Assembly (NCBI GenBank): GCA_036346255.1
Contig: CM070620.1
Coordinates: 10,466,671 to 10,530,670 of the forward strand
Length of the DNA: 64,000 bases
Source of the DNA: Ampelocalamus luodianensis
Taxonomy: Eukaryota > Streptophyta > Magnoliopsida > Poales > Poaceae
Direction: 5' to 3'
The notes below the pieces were generated by a model. The model did not search any database. It saw only the letters and a program-made list of their open reading frames with translations, and was not told where the DNA came from. Shown here piece by piece: positions 36,254 to 47,180 of the stretch (position 1 is its first letter; each line of letters starts with the position of its first letter). The position numbers and the translations under genes are program-made.

Positions 36254-36468
36254 TGTTGAAGATCTTAGTCGTCGTAGAATAAAATGAACCAATCAGCAAT
36301 AAAAAATAATTAACAGAGAGATAATAGATGGAGACAAAATATAGAGGAACATCTTTATTAATTGATCAATCTCTTTCTGTGTACAGGGAGATTATATTTA
36401 AAGACTAAAGCCCACTAGAGATAGTTTCAGTATTATGTCCATTAACCCTAATCTAGGTTTTCGCAACA
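36254..36468 (-). mobile_element. copia 3' LTR, copy 2
   Basis: 215-bp LTR (TGTTGCGAAAACC start on the minus strand, CTTCAACA end). It resembles the 5' LTR at 49603-49803 over its length (shared GATCAATCTCTTTCTGTGTA-like core) but with many substitutions, so the insertion is old. Confidence 0.7.
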
Positions 36469-36782
36469 CTCAAAGATTGAGCGAATCCGCCATGCCCATG
36501 CCTCACTAAAATTCCTTCTAAAAGCCCAGTTGGAAAATGGATTGGAGAAAAAAGTACATTGCATCTACAAGTTGTATTGCATTGTTGTCTCGTTACAAAT
36601 CTTTATGTGAGAAACATTCAGGAAAACTCACTAAGGGAAAAAGAGTGCAACATCTCTACCTTGGTTAATCTTCAGGATTAAGGTAAAACTTTAGTACCTT
36701 AAGTGGATTATGATTCAAGGGTTTCTCCCCTTGGTCCCTACAACTCTCCAATCCGCTTCATTTTGATACCACAAACGTATCA

Positions 36783-37149
36783 TTAGAAACCAGACGTAAG
36801 CAGGGACTTAGTGGATAGATCAATCATATTTTCACAAGATCTAGTTTGCAGAATCTTTACCTCACCGTTCTTCTGGAGTTCATGATGATAGAAGAATTTG
36901 AGAGCAATATACTTCGTGATATTGTTTTTAACATAACTCATTTGCATTTGTGCAACACAAGTAGCATTATATTCATAAATAATTATGGGGGTATTGATTG
37001 TGTTAATGTCACACGACTTCTGGATATGGTTAATCACACGTCTGAGCCAAACACATTCACGTGAGGCTTCATATAGTACAATAATTTCTAAGTTATTGGT
37101 AGAAGTAGCTACCAAGGTCTGCTTAAATAACTGTCAAAAGATGACTGCA
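36783..37149 (-). pseudogene. copia RNase H C-terminus
   Basis: Counterpart of 25580-25946. Joined across the CACTA insertion (37150-40417), the minus-strand translation continues from the RNase H front at 40421. This shows that the CACTA inserted inside the RNase H coding region. Confidence 0.85.
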
Positions 37150-37844
37150 CACTACAACAGGAACATACCTTTGGCAACGCTTACTTCACAATGGAATTGC
37201 ATACGTTGGTAACATATCTGTTGTAGGCTGGAGTATCATGGTAGTGGACGGTCTTGTTAGGGGAAGTTAATAAATTGTGGTTACTGGAGACCTTAATTAC
37301 GACTTATTATCATGGCCACTTTCCTTCCCTCATCATGCGCTCGCCCAAATTACCGCCGACGCCTTCTGAGTTCTGGCTTCCTCCTCAAAGCCGCGCCTCA
37401 TCACGCGCTCGATCTTTCCTCCTTTTCCCCCTCCATCCTTGGTCTACTCGATCTCGATCTCACCCCTTCCTTTGCATAGGTGCGAGGGCGGCCGCTCAAG
37501 GTAGCCGGCGCCGACGGAACCCCCCTCCCTCGCTCCCGGGCGCCGGCGGTAGTGGTCTTTAAACGGTGGGGTTCATATGGAGAGGATACCCACCCCACGC
37601 ATCCCTCCTCCTCAAAGTCGTCGCCACCAACTCGCCCGCTCACATCCATCCCAAGCCCTTCTTCTCCCCCCGTGCAGCCCAGATCCCTCCGCTCCCCGTG
37701 CCGATCGCCGGCTGACCCCTGTCGACGCCGACGCCGACCATCACCGCCGCGTGCTGCTTGTTCCGTTGGCCGCCGGCCGCGCCGCGAGGGGGCTGTGCTC
37801 CTCACCACATTCTGGCATTCGGGTTGGGGGTGAGTGGATGGGAT

Positions 37845-37962
37845 CTGACGAGGCGGGTGGCATCGGCGGTGAACGGGGTGTCCAAGGAGGGGGACCCGCA
37901 GCTGGCGCCGCCCACCATGCTCACCATTGGCCGCATCGCCGCTGTGCCGCTCTTGATAAGCA
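37845..37962 (+). pseudogene. PGP-synthase-like first exon fragment in CACTA
   Basis: Translates as RVASAVNGVSKEGDPQLAPP followed by TMLTIGRIAAVPLLIS, then a GTAAGC donor at 37963. It resembles the start of the CDP-alcohol phosphatidyltransferase region of plant phosphatidylglycerophosphate synthase (LTxGRVAAVPxL). That enzyme makes phosphatidylglycerol precursors in plastids and mitochondria. Only one exon end is present. The identification is from memory of the family. Confidence 0.5.
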
Positions 37963-38234
37963 GTAAGCGCGAGCGAAGCTTGCTTTTACTTTAACTTGTT
38001 TCTCGTCGAATTATGAAATTCTGCGAAAGATTGTTGGAAGGTTGATGTTTCTTGGTGCTGTTCTTTCGTCTTGGCTTCCCAACAGCGCTCGGCGGTGCAG
38101 TTGTGGCATGGCAGCGGCAGCAGCGCATACAGGCGGCTGTGGCATGGTCCTTCTCAGTTGCGCGATCCCCGCTTCTTCGGATGCGTCCCCGCCACCGTTT
38201 GAAATGATGCTAATGATCCTTTGGCATTGCACAG

Positions 38235-38535
38235 AATCAGAGCTGTTGGAAAGACAGGGAGAGGTGTATGTGAGCTACTAGGAGTGGATCCAGCTGATGT
38301 TGACATTATGATGGGTACATTTACAAAATCATTTGGATCATGCGGAGGATACATTGCAGCATCAAAAGTATGAAGAAGATTCACTTACCAATTCTTGACT
38401 GAACATATATAGTGTTGATAAATCTGACCCATATATCATTCAATGTTTTTTCAGGAGACTATTCATCATCTCAGGCACACATGCCCAGCCCATATCTATG
38501 CAACATCCATGTCACCTCCAGCAGTCCAGCGCTAA
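38235..38535 (+). pseudogene. serine palmitoyltransferase LCB2-like exon fragments in CACTA
   Basis: Two adjacent exons with proper splice sites. 38235-38367 encodes [20 protein letters not shown] and [20 protein letters not shown], which includes the pyridoxal-phosphate lysine motif [11 protein letters not shown]. 38455-38535 encodes HHLRHTCPAHIYATSMSPPA and then stops. This order is that of LCB2, the catalytic subunit that starts sphingolipid synthesis in the endoplasmic reticulum. An intron between the exons is retained, so capture was from DNA and not from mRNA. It cannot make an enzyme. Confidence 0.82.
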
Positions 38536-40189
38536 CTATTTTATTCATTGCTAGATTTCTTCAAAGATTAACCTATTAGCACCATAACCAATAATTCCAC
38601 CTCTTAAAGAGATTTAGTTTGGTCCTTCCCGTTTCTTATGTAGGAAGCATCCTATGGCATCTAATTGATTACTAGATGACAACATGTTCTGGACTCGTCA
38701 TGATTTGCTTACAGTTTGGTAGTAGTAACTCTTTTTGTACTTTACAGGAGTTTCTTGTCCATATCTCTAGATAGTGATGATGAGTTGGATGACACTGGGT
38801 ACAGGGAGCCGTTGATCAAGTTGCCAAGCAATACAACAAAGTCTAAACCTGTGATAAGATAGTAATTTTACCCTTTGTAGCATAATTCTATTTTTTGGTT
38901 GCCTTGTTCCCATGCAGTGTACTTATTTTATCTGCTACCTGAGCACAATTTATATTCAAGAATTTTGTGTTAGGCTATTAGTTGCATATATTTTATCATG
39001 ATTTTCAGTTCATGCCATTATTTTCTTATGTCTAAAGAGGAATGTGCCACATCTTTGCTCTTCTATTTGTATCAGGGAATATTCAACTTGAACAATTTAC
39101 AAGTGCAATGTTAATACTTGCTCTTACTATTTCTAGAGAAACTGCTCAATTATACTAAACTATCCAAGCTGATGTTTACAACTAAGATGTTTGTAATGCC
39201 ACCACCCGACAGGTACTACGCCATGTTAGTATTATCATACAATTTTGTTTTGTTAGTAAACCGTGCGATGACACAAATAACTTTCAAGTGAGATGTTGTT
39301 CCTTTTACAAATTGAATCTTATTTTTCTTCTTACAAGAAATTTGACATTACTAAGTTCTGCAGTCTTGTTCCTTAGGTAACAGATTTTTTGAAATGTCCA
39401 TTGCATGGCATCATGTCCGTCATGGATTTTCGTGTTTCTTCGATAAATCTTCAGCACTTAAACCATCTACCCCATTTAAGATTAGGAAATGATTTACTAT
39501 TGATCACTTCATCTAACAGCTTATGTTTGCTTGATTGCCATATTGCATTTACTTGATTTGTTCTGGGCTTAAAAGACAGTCTTTCTACAAGCGTGCGATT
39601 AATGATTGATGGTTTGGACTGTTTGGTAAACTTGTGTGTAGAATGGAGAATGTTGGGGAATGAAGAGTTTTTAATGATTGGGAATTGCTGCTCTAGGTAT
39701 GTACCGCCAATTGTTTGGAAGAGTTAGAATGTTATATTTTACTTTAATAATGCACTAAAAGAACTTTATTTCTCTTATCAGATTGAGAAGATATAGTTGA
39801 TAGTTTGGATTGTTTGGTAAACTTGTGTATACAATGGAGAATGCTGGGGAATGAAGAACTTTTTATAGAACCACAGGGGCATAAGAACGAAGACTTTTCA
39901 CTAAAAGTATATACATGTACTTACATTTATGTTTTATGGCGTATTATATTATTAGATCATAATGGTACCAACTGTGCATGCCTCTAGACTTGTGAAGCCA
40001 GTTGGAAATTCTTTGTAATGAAATAATTTTTTGTTGATATCAATGAATTTTTTTTGTTATACACTTTGATATGTGTGTTTTGTTTAACCCTGTGGGCCCT
40101 GATTGATAAACCCAGCCTGGACATGAAAATGACACCTTTTGCAATGATTAGATGCGTTGTAAACAATCCTAAAAGCGATTTGCTAGTGT
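38536..40189 (+). other. CACTA interior, unidentified
   Basis: AT-rich, intron-like DNA. A short coding-like piece near 38765-38860 reads DSDDELDDTGYREPLIKLPS in one frame and may be a third captured exon that I cannot name. Two related ~90-bp stretches (39598 and 39790) share TTTGGTAAACTTGTGT. Confidence 0.35.
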
Positions 40190-40420
40190 CCAATGCCAAC
40201 GCATAAATATATGTTGCCATTATATCAAAATATGTGTTTCAACCTTACAACGCTTTTATTTACATGTTACCAACACTTGTATATGTGTTGTCACAGACCT
40301 TGGCAACGGCCTCAATGGCAACGCATACTAAATGCGTTGGTATAGACCCTAACAACATTTATTTGGACTTCTACCAACGCATATATGCGTTGCTAAAAGG
40401 GTGTTCATGTTGTAGTGGCA

Positions 40421-40790
40421 TCACCATATATAAATACAAACCTAGTCTGAGATTTGACATTGTGGGGATCAGACAGATAGCCATCATCCGTATATCCCAC
40501 CATGGTCAAGTCTTGGTTCTTCCGAAAAAATAAGCAAAGATTTTGTGTATCTTGGAGGTATCTGAGAAGAGACTTAACGCCAGCCCAATGCCTTCTGGTT
40601 GGAGTTGCACTGTGTCTTAGCCAATAAGTTGACTGCGAATGCAATATCGTGCTGGGTGCAGTTCGCAAGGTACATCAGTGCTCCTATGATGCTTAAGTAT
40701 GGAACTTCTGCTCCTAAAACTTCTTTATTTCCCATCCTCAGTCTGAATGAGTCTTTATCCACATCTAGGGATCTTACTACCATAGATTTC
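40421..40790 (-). pseudogene. copia reverse transcriptase end and RNase H start
   Basis: Minus-strand frames read VPYLSIIGALMYLANCTQHD and AFAVNLLAKTQ (the RT tail), then WAGVKSLLRYLQDTQNLCLF and VGYTDDGYLSDPHNVKSQTR (RNase H start, normally YADAGYLSDPHK). A frameshift lies near 40600. It runs straight into the CACTA at 40417. Confidence 0.82.
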
Positions 40791-40945
40791 TTTAAATGAT
40801 GAGATTTATCTATGTTGAGGGCTTGATTGGTAAGGCTTTGCTCTTCATTTTTGAACTCCTAGCTCGTGACTCTAACACAACTTCTATATTATATTCTAAC
40901 ACTAACTCTCCAACACTCCCTCTCAAGATGGGCCAAAGATATCAA

Positions 40946-41210
40946 TCATCCCATTTTGTTACATATTGTAGCACCCTCATTATGATCTAACCGTTTAGTG
41001 AAACCGTCAACTAACTGTTCACCAGACTTGAGATACTCCAACTTCAATATGCTGCCATCGAGCTTTTCCTTGATAAAAAAACTTATCAATCTCAACGTGC
41101 TTAGTACGATCATGGTGAACTGGGTTGTTAGCAATGTTAAGATTATTCTTCCATACCTGAAGCTCAGACAGTAAACCCTTCATATATATCATTTCACTCA
41201 CACTAGCGGA
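40946..41210 (-). pseudogene. copia RNase H C-terminus (second element)
   Basis: Minus strand: EMIYMKGLLSELQVWKNN, NIANNPVHHDRTKHVEIDKF, then across a frame change IKEKLDGSILKLEYLKSGEQ and LVDGFTKRL. This is the usual copia RNase H tail, including the HDRTKHVEID motif. It resumes where the frame at 42255 breaks off. Confidence 0.82.
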
Positions 41211-41884
41211 CTGGGACAAAATTTTAGGTAGGGCAGGTCGTAAGCGTTGACCAAAGACCCCTGGTTGTCTTGCCTCGTCGGCTCGCTGCACACCCCGCGC
41301 CGGACGGCCCTAGTTGACACTTGACTTGACAAGCCCTCCGCCGGTCTTGCCAACTCGCCAACACAAATAGTTGAACAATGAACACTACGATGAACATATT
41401 TCCTTCTCACAACAACAGATTGATAGTATGACAGATTGACAATTCACAGTTTGACACAATGTTCAAGTTCAACTTGAAGTCTTGAACACATAACACTTTA
41501 ATAGATTGAACAGTTGAACTCACAGTCTCTCTCACAGAGTCATACTATCATAGTCTCACACAGTCACACTCGTCACGTCTGCCTTTACGCTAGCATGTCA
41601 TGTACACCCCCCGCGCCTTGCTCTTCTCCCCTCAATTCCATCATTCTCCATCCATTCTTAACATCCCAATCCCAATCCCAGGCCCACCACATACTGTGCT
41701 GCAGCTACCACAGCTCCAGCTCTCTAATTAAAGAATTGATCCCCTATCTGGATCACCATTTGCTTCAATTGCATGCTCATTAATTAGCTAGCTCGCTCTC
41801 GCTCCATTGATTAGATATCGAGATCGATCATCAAGCATCAGCTACCTCGCTTGCTTAGTTAGTTACTCCATATATAATTTATAC
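41211..41884 (+). promoter_or_regulatory. upstream region of captured ERF gene
   Basis: Left part of the insert in the copia RNase H. It has CACAGTCTCTCTCACAGAG-type runs, AGCTAGCTCGCTCTCGCTCC, and a CCATATATAATT box 15-25 bases before the ERF start. It looks like a plant promoter and leader carried along with the gene. Confidence 0.35.
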
Positions 41885-42154
41885 ATGGAGATGGAGCCAT
41901 CGGGAGGAGGAGGATCCGGAGGCGACCACACCTAGTACCGCGGCGTGCGCCGCTGCCCGTGGGGCAAATTCGCTGTCGAGATCCGTGACTCCAATCACCA
42001 TGACATCCGCGTCTGGCTGGGCACCTTTGACACCGCCGAGGAGGCCGCAAGGGCATACGACCGCACATCATACTCCATGCGCGGCAGGAACGCCATCCTC
42101 AACTTCCTCGATGACTGGCCGGCTCATGAGTCAGGAGGGGGTCCTGGCCGATAG
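41885..42154 (+). pseudogene. AP2/ERF transcription factor gene with premature stop
   Basis: ATG 41885 encodes MEMEPSGGGGSGGDHT, then TAG at 41933-41935, then [20 protein letters not shown] and [17 protein letters not shown] to [10 protein letters not shown], ending at 42152-42154. The AP2 domain (YRG and RAYD elements, [12 protein letters not shown]) is of the ERF type that binds GCC boxes. The stop sits exactly where ERF proteins usually have Lys before YRGVRR (AAG to TAG would explain it). The domain also has Cys where Arg is usual in RRxPWGKF. The gene is single-exon, ~89 codons, plus strand, inside a minus-strand copia RNase H gene. Confidence 0.85.
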
Positions 42155-42254
42155 GCCGGCACCTGGGAGGGGGATGTCCGCGCTGGAGGGAACTCGGGCG
42201 ACCGCCCGAGCATGCCCAAAGGTAGGGTCCGCCCCTAACTCACACTCGACGCTA

Positions 42255-43470
42255 GTGCTCTCTACTCTGCCTCTGTAGTAGACCAAGCCACAACCTCCTG
42301 TTTCTTGCTTCGCCATGACACAAGGTTATCTCCCACAAAGATGCAATATCAAGAGGTAGACCTCCTGTCATCCACACTGCTCGTCCAATCAGCATCGCAA
42401 TACATTTTCACATTCAGGTGTTGATTCTTCCTAAACCAAAGGCCTTTCACAGGGCTACTCTTCAAATACCGCATGATTCGATAGACAACATCCACATGTC
42501 CTATTCTGGGATCATGCATATATCGACTAACTACACTCACTGCATATAAAATATCAAGTCTTGTATGACACAAATAGATGAGACACCCAACAAGCCTTAG
42601 ATAAGCTTCCTTGCCCACTGGATCTCCCAACTCAGCACATAGTTTGTGATTCCTATCAATAGGTGAAGCAATAGGGTGACACCCAAGCATGCCTGTTCCT
42701 GCCAGCAAATCAAGGATATACTTCCTCTAGGAGAGAACTATACCCTTCAAAGAACGAGCAATGTCGATCCCAAGAAAGTATCGAAGAGCTCCAAGATCTT
42801 TCGCCTTAAATGTCTCTCCCAGTTTTTTCTTAGAGGACATGATTTCCTCGGCGTCATCTACAGTTATCACAATATCATCAACATAAACTATCAATATAGT
42901 TATATGTGATCCTCTATGTCTATAAAACACAGTATGATCTCCATTGCACTAAGAATATCCCACACTACAGACTACACGTCTGAATTTACCAAACCACGCC
43001 CTTAGAGACTGCTTCAGACCGTATAAAGACTTCTTGAGTTTACACACCTTCCCATTAGTTTGTCCGTTCTCAAAGCTAGAGGGATCTCTATATATACCTC
43101 CTATTATAAATCACCATGTATAAAAGCATTCTTCACATTCAACTGATGTAGGGGCCATCCAAAGTTAGTTGCACAGGAGATCAACGTTCTTACCGTGCTC
43201 ATCATCGCTACTGGTGCAATTGTCTCATCATAGTCTATCACATATGTTTGACTATAACCTTTTGCAACTAACTGTTCCTTATATCTCTCTATCTTGCCTT
43301 CGAGTTTGCTTAATCGTAAACACCTATTTGTATCACACTGCCCTTTTTCCTACTGGAAGTGGAACAATATCCCATGTCTTGCTCTTCTAAAGTGCACTAA
43401 GCTCCTCCTTCATAGCATCATTCCACTTAGGTTCTTACTTAGCAATTCATCAATCATTTGGAACATGCAC
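42255..43470 (-). pseudogene. copia reverse transcriptase and RNase H front (second element)
   Basis: Minus-strand pieces in order: WNDAMKEELSAL-like start near 43400, MSTVRTLISCATNFGWPLHQ near 43190, the active-site motif YVDDIVIT at about 42870, LGALRYFLGIDIARS, then LVGCLIYLCHTRLDILYAVS, CDADWTSSVDDRRSTS and a frame-changed SWRSKKQEVVA to about 42260. Several stops and frameshifts are present. The reading ALA at 42255 is continued by SVSEM at about 41205, so the ERF insert splits one codon region. Confidence 0.85.
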
Positions 43471-43612
43471 TGTCTGAAGAGATGCAATGAATACTTTATA
43501 TGTATGTGAGATATGAGAATATGAGATAAAATTTGCAATGTCATGCTCAATATACAATCTGACTATGACACAGCTTCTATATTAGATTCTAACACGAACT
43601 CTCCAATAGTTC

Positions 43613-44920
43613 AGATAGAAGTCCTTAGCCATCCCTGGCACATCGACTACTGTTTTTGGGTACTGCAGTAGAATTCCAATGAAAAACATTTGGTTTGTTA
43701 AATGATCCTCAAATTGCATCATTCAAGGAAACAAAAGTGCAGAAAAAGTTTGCAGAATTGCATTACTCTTGCAATGCTAATACCCTGTCTCCTACTGCTC
43801 TTACATGACACATTTAGTGAAAGAGAACCATGAAGTCATTCTGTGGCTAGATGCAAATTTTTACACGCTATCTTCTCGAGAATACTAGATGGAACTATAC
43901 TTAAAGCAAACAAAAATTGCACCCTTTTAAGATCAAATCTTTCTTTTCATGCATCATCGTGTATGTCCATTGAAAACAAATGAACACGTTAAGATTAAGG
44001 CAGATTCAGGTACACACTGTCTACTGCTACCCAAACTATCGCTCTAATTTCTTTCTGATAGAACATCCTTAATTCACTCATTTCATGGCATGGCGATTAT
44101 CAGGTCCTTTGTTCAATGTGCGACAAAGCTCTGTAATATCAAGAAGACGCATAAAGCTACTAAGCGACTACAAAGTCCTACATAACGAAACGAAACCAAT
44201 TGATATCAAGAACAATGAAATGTTCAAGAAACCAAGAAACAACTCTCAGGGTCACAGGCAAAAAACAAACACCACACCAATGCGAGCGCGGAAACGAGGG
44301 AACCAAGAAACGCAACCCTACAGGCACCGGGCGACGTGTTCGTGTCATGGCAGCGTGTGTAGTGGGAGGCCTAGGTGAGGTCGAGGTCCATGAGGACCCG
44401 AGTGGGGATGAAGCGGGGGAGGCTCAAAGACGGCATTCTCGAGGGGATTGGGAGAAAAATTGGTTCTTTGGGGTGAGGAGGCCGAGGGGAGGGGGCGTTC
44501 TTGAAGGGTTTCTTGGGAGGAAGTGGAGGGGGCAGGGGAAGCCAGCGCGGAGGAGGAAGGTCAGCGCGAGGGGGAGGCGGAGGTGGAGACGAGGGAAGCC
44601 AGTGTGGAGGCGGGGAGGCGGGTGCGTAGAGGGAGGCTCGCGTGGAGGGGCGAGACCCACACAGAGGTGGAAGGGGAAAATGAGGAGGGGAATGGATTTA
44701 TATGCGTGGTAAAAGGTGGGTAAATACACCTCAACTTGATGGGCATTTTCGTATCGAGTGTGCTAATTCTTGCGGGAAGCGGCCCAAAGGTCGCTCTGAG
44801 TTTTCTATAGGGATCCCACTCCGATTCCAAGGTGCTCCTAATTCTAAAAAATGAGGAGTCAGGGTGTTTGGCTAGGCTCCTGCTACTCTGGTTGAGAATC
44901 CGGGAGCATGCGCCCTACCA
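43613..44920 (-). other. inserted DNA with a promoter-like and first-exon-like stretch
   Basis: Separates the first copia's reverse transcriptase halves together with the second copia. On the minus strand a CATATAAATCC box (near 44700) precedes a C-rich leader and ATG 44427, reading MPSLSLPRFIPTRVLMDLDL then stop. 43613-44080 is intron-like. Near 44870-44935, CAGGGTGTTTGG and an inverted CCAAACATGCCCTG suggest a small hAT-type MITE. I cannot name the gene fragment. Confidence 0.35.
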
Positions 44921-44924
44921 AACA

Positions 44925-45634
44925 TGCCCTGAATTTCTCCAATACCTTCTTGGTATAGGTAGACTAGTGTACTAGGATTCCTCTAGGGAAGTGCTCTAGC
45001 TGCAGGCCTAAGCAATACTTGGTTTTACCCAAGTCTTTCATCTCAAGCTTCATCACAAGGTAAGAACTTGCTTCCTTTATGTCCTTCGAATGACATTCCA
45101 ATCTATTTCTCGGTATTCTTTAGAGTGGTATCTTCCTCTCCCTAATGCCGGGAAATTGTCCTCATCAAAAATACAATTAGTGTACCGAGCCATGTGCAGA
45201 TCCCCTGTCATAGGCTCTAGGTATTTAATAATTGATGAAGATTCAAAACCTACATAGGTCCCCAACTTACGGTGAGGGCCCATGGTTGTACACCGTGGTG
45301 GTGAAATCGGTATGTATACAACACAACCAAATTTTCGCAGATGGGAAATACTTGGTTGTTTTCCACACACTAATTGCAAGGGGGAAATTGGGTGATATGC
45401 AGTTGGTCTAAGTTGGATTAATACGATAGTGTGCAGCATTGCATAGCCCCAACAGCTGATGGGCAGCCAACAATTCTGTAAGAGTGGCCTAGCAATAAGT
45501 TTTATTCTATTAATTAATGACTCTGTGATGCTATTTTGAGTGTGGCCATGTGGTACTGAGTGCTCTATTTTAATACCCAAAGCCATACAATAATCATTAA
45601 ATGCCTTTGAGGTAAACTCGTCGGCATTGTCCAT
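44925..45634 (-). pseudogene. copia integrase joined to reverse transcriptase
   Basis: Minus strand 45634-45077: DNADEFTSKAFNDYCMALGI (integrase core), GYAMLHTIVLIQLRPTAYHP, FGCVVYIPISPP, KLGTYVGFESSSIIKYLEPM. It then continues through about 44930 as MKLEMKDLGKTKYCLGLQLE, which is reverse transcriptase C-terminal to the active site. The stretch with the YVDD motif is missing, so an internal deletion joined integrase to late reverse transcriptase. Confidence 0.85.
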
Positions 45635-45954
45635 TCGAATAGACTTAATATGTTCATCTAAAAAATTGGCTTTTAATTTGATTATTTGGGCAATTAACTG
45701 TGCAAAACCACGATTCCTTGTAGACAGTAGACAAACATGGGATCATCTAGTAGAGACATCTAAGAGGACCATAAAATATCTAAAGGGGCCCGACAGGGGT
45801 TGGATAGGTCCTTAAATATCAATCTTGAATTCTCTCCACGAAACTAGATGATTCATCTCTTAGTTCCAGATAAGAGGGTGTAATAATTAACTTCCGTTTG
45901 GCTCAAGTAGGGCACATGAAATCTTTAGGCCTAGGAAAGTTTATTGTTTTTATG

Positions 45955-46167
45955 TTATGGCCAACAAAAATTATCAATAACTTTTCGCATCATACCCAAA
46001 CCAAGATGACTCAGACGATCATGCCAGATCGTAAATATTTCTATGTGTTTCAAAATTGTTTTAATCATAACATAAACTTCAGGTTTTATATATGTGTAGT
46101 ACAATCCTGATGAGAAAGAAGGGAGTTTTTTTACCACTTGCTTCTGGCATCCATTAGACTTGGTCAT
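45955..46167 (-). pseudogene. copia GAG-pre-integrase domain
   Basis: Minus strand: IFTIWHDRLSHLGLGMMRKV followed by IDNFCWP. The WHxRLxHxG pattern is the GAG-pre-integrase zinc-binding start. The flanking 45640-45950 and 46170-46870 are decayed coding DNA of the same element, with no open frame of note. Confidence 0.8.
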
Positions 46168-46871
46168 GAGTAGGTATTATGTACCATTCTTATTATTGGT
46201 TTCTATGTGAAATCCGTTTAGATGATTGTTTTTAAAACTGAGGAGGGTACATTTAGATTCGGGATACAGAAGAGCATCCTCGACTATTATACAGGTACCC
46301 ATAGGAAGAATTATGATGGCCCTTCCAGTGTTGTGAGAGCTTCGCTTCCAATGATGGTCATAATATTCCCAACTTTCTTAGTTAAAATGAATTAGTCGTG
46401 CAACTGTCTACAGGACAGATTTCCTCTTCCGTTATTGGATCGTACTAAGTTGTTCTATATTTAAAACATGATTTATTATCAAATAATTATTCAACAGGAA
46501 ACATAGATCGAAATGTAGAACAAGCATAGACCAATAAAACGATTGAATTGAATAATCTGGAAAATAGCAATGCCAAGAGTTCAGCCTAAGCAAAATAATA
46601 AAAGATAAATGCTCAACATGAGCATAAATAAACCAATGTTCATCTAAAACTAAACTGATCTACAAGATTTATTTGAGGAGACTACTTCAGGTCTTCATAT
46701 GGGTCCTGGCTGTCCTTATGGAGGTCCAGGAGCTCCAACCCAAGAAGATCGTCATCATCCATAGAGGTACCCTCTCCCTGAGCCACGTTGTCAAGAATCA
46801 TGTAATCAGTCTTCTCGACGTCTTGGCTAGGAGACGATCCAATCAGAGAGGGCCGAGCGGCGAAGTGAGCC

Positions 46872-47180
46872 TCAACTTTGTTCCCCTGAGTCTTCTTGAC
46901 TCGACCAGTGGATTAAATGTAGAGATTCACCAAATGCTGCGGGATGCGGCAAGTGCGCGACCAATGGCCGATGCAACCACATCTGAAACAAGTCTGTGGA
47001 GGATGAGCAGTCTTGCTGCCTGACTCTTGCTTCTGGGACTTCCTTTGCCGGTTCCTTAGCATGGGGTTTACCCTTGCCTCTCTGCATTCCGACATTCTTC
47101 CATTTACCCCCATTTTGTTTTGGACCTTTTCCCGGTCCTAGCTTATGCCAGCCTACTAAGCATTGGTGTGTGCTTTAGAC
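46872..47180 (-). pseudogene. copia gag C-terminus with zinc knuckle
   Basis: Minus strand: CFRCGCIGHWSRTC is a CX2CX4HX4C zinc knuckle, which packages RNA in copia capsids. Upstream GPGKGPKQNGGKW and KPHAKEPAKE are basic linkers. Two overlapping frames are needed, so a frameshift is present. Confidence 0.8.

Larger units (their letters stand above)
28718..37531. repeat. segmental duplication, copy 2 (damaged GRF)
   Basis: Second copy of the 17467-26335 block, same orientation. It holds the GRF pseudogene, the 350-bp MITE, both TA-type MITEs, the copia LTR and RNase H tail, and the CACTA left end. Beyond 37531 the sequence continues into the rest of the CACTA and copia, so this copy carries the original right-hand flank. 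Homopolymers here are often one or two bases shorter than in copy 1. Confidence 0.93.
37150..40417 (+). mobile_element. non-autonomous CACTA carrying host gene fragments
   Basis: 3268 bp with termini CACTACAACAGGAACA and, inverted at the right, CACTACAACATGAACA. It is flanked on both sides by GCA (37147-37149 and 40418-40420), the 3-bp duplication typical of CACTA. Subterminal CCAACGCATA/TATGCGTTGG words repeat near the right end (40190-40395). No transposase is present. The interior holds fragments of at least two plant genes (37845-37962 and 38235-38535) and a partial internal duplication (39598-39690 resembles 39790-39870). Confidence 0.88.
40796..43612 (-). mobile_element. second copia element nested in the first
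   Basis: LTR-type sequence with GGAGAGTT and TGTTAGAAT words appears at both ends (about 40840-40915, and 43558-43612). Between them, minus-strand pol runs from reverse transcriptase (43470) to the RNase H end (40946), split by an ERF-bearing insert. No gag or integrase is seen, so it is internally deleted. It and the neighbouring debris to 44920 split the first copia's reverse transcriptase. Confidence 0.6.

Noticed and set aside
41190..42262. CACTA borders (CACTAGCG inverted) around the ERF insert
   Set aside because: The GCACTAGC and GCTAGTG letters are needed by the copia reading ALA-SVSEM, and no matching 3-bp flank duplication was found.
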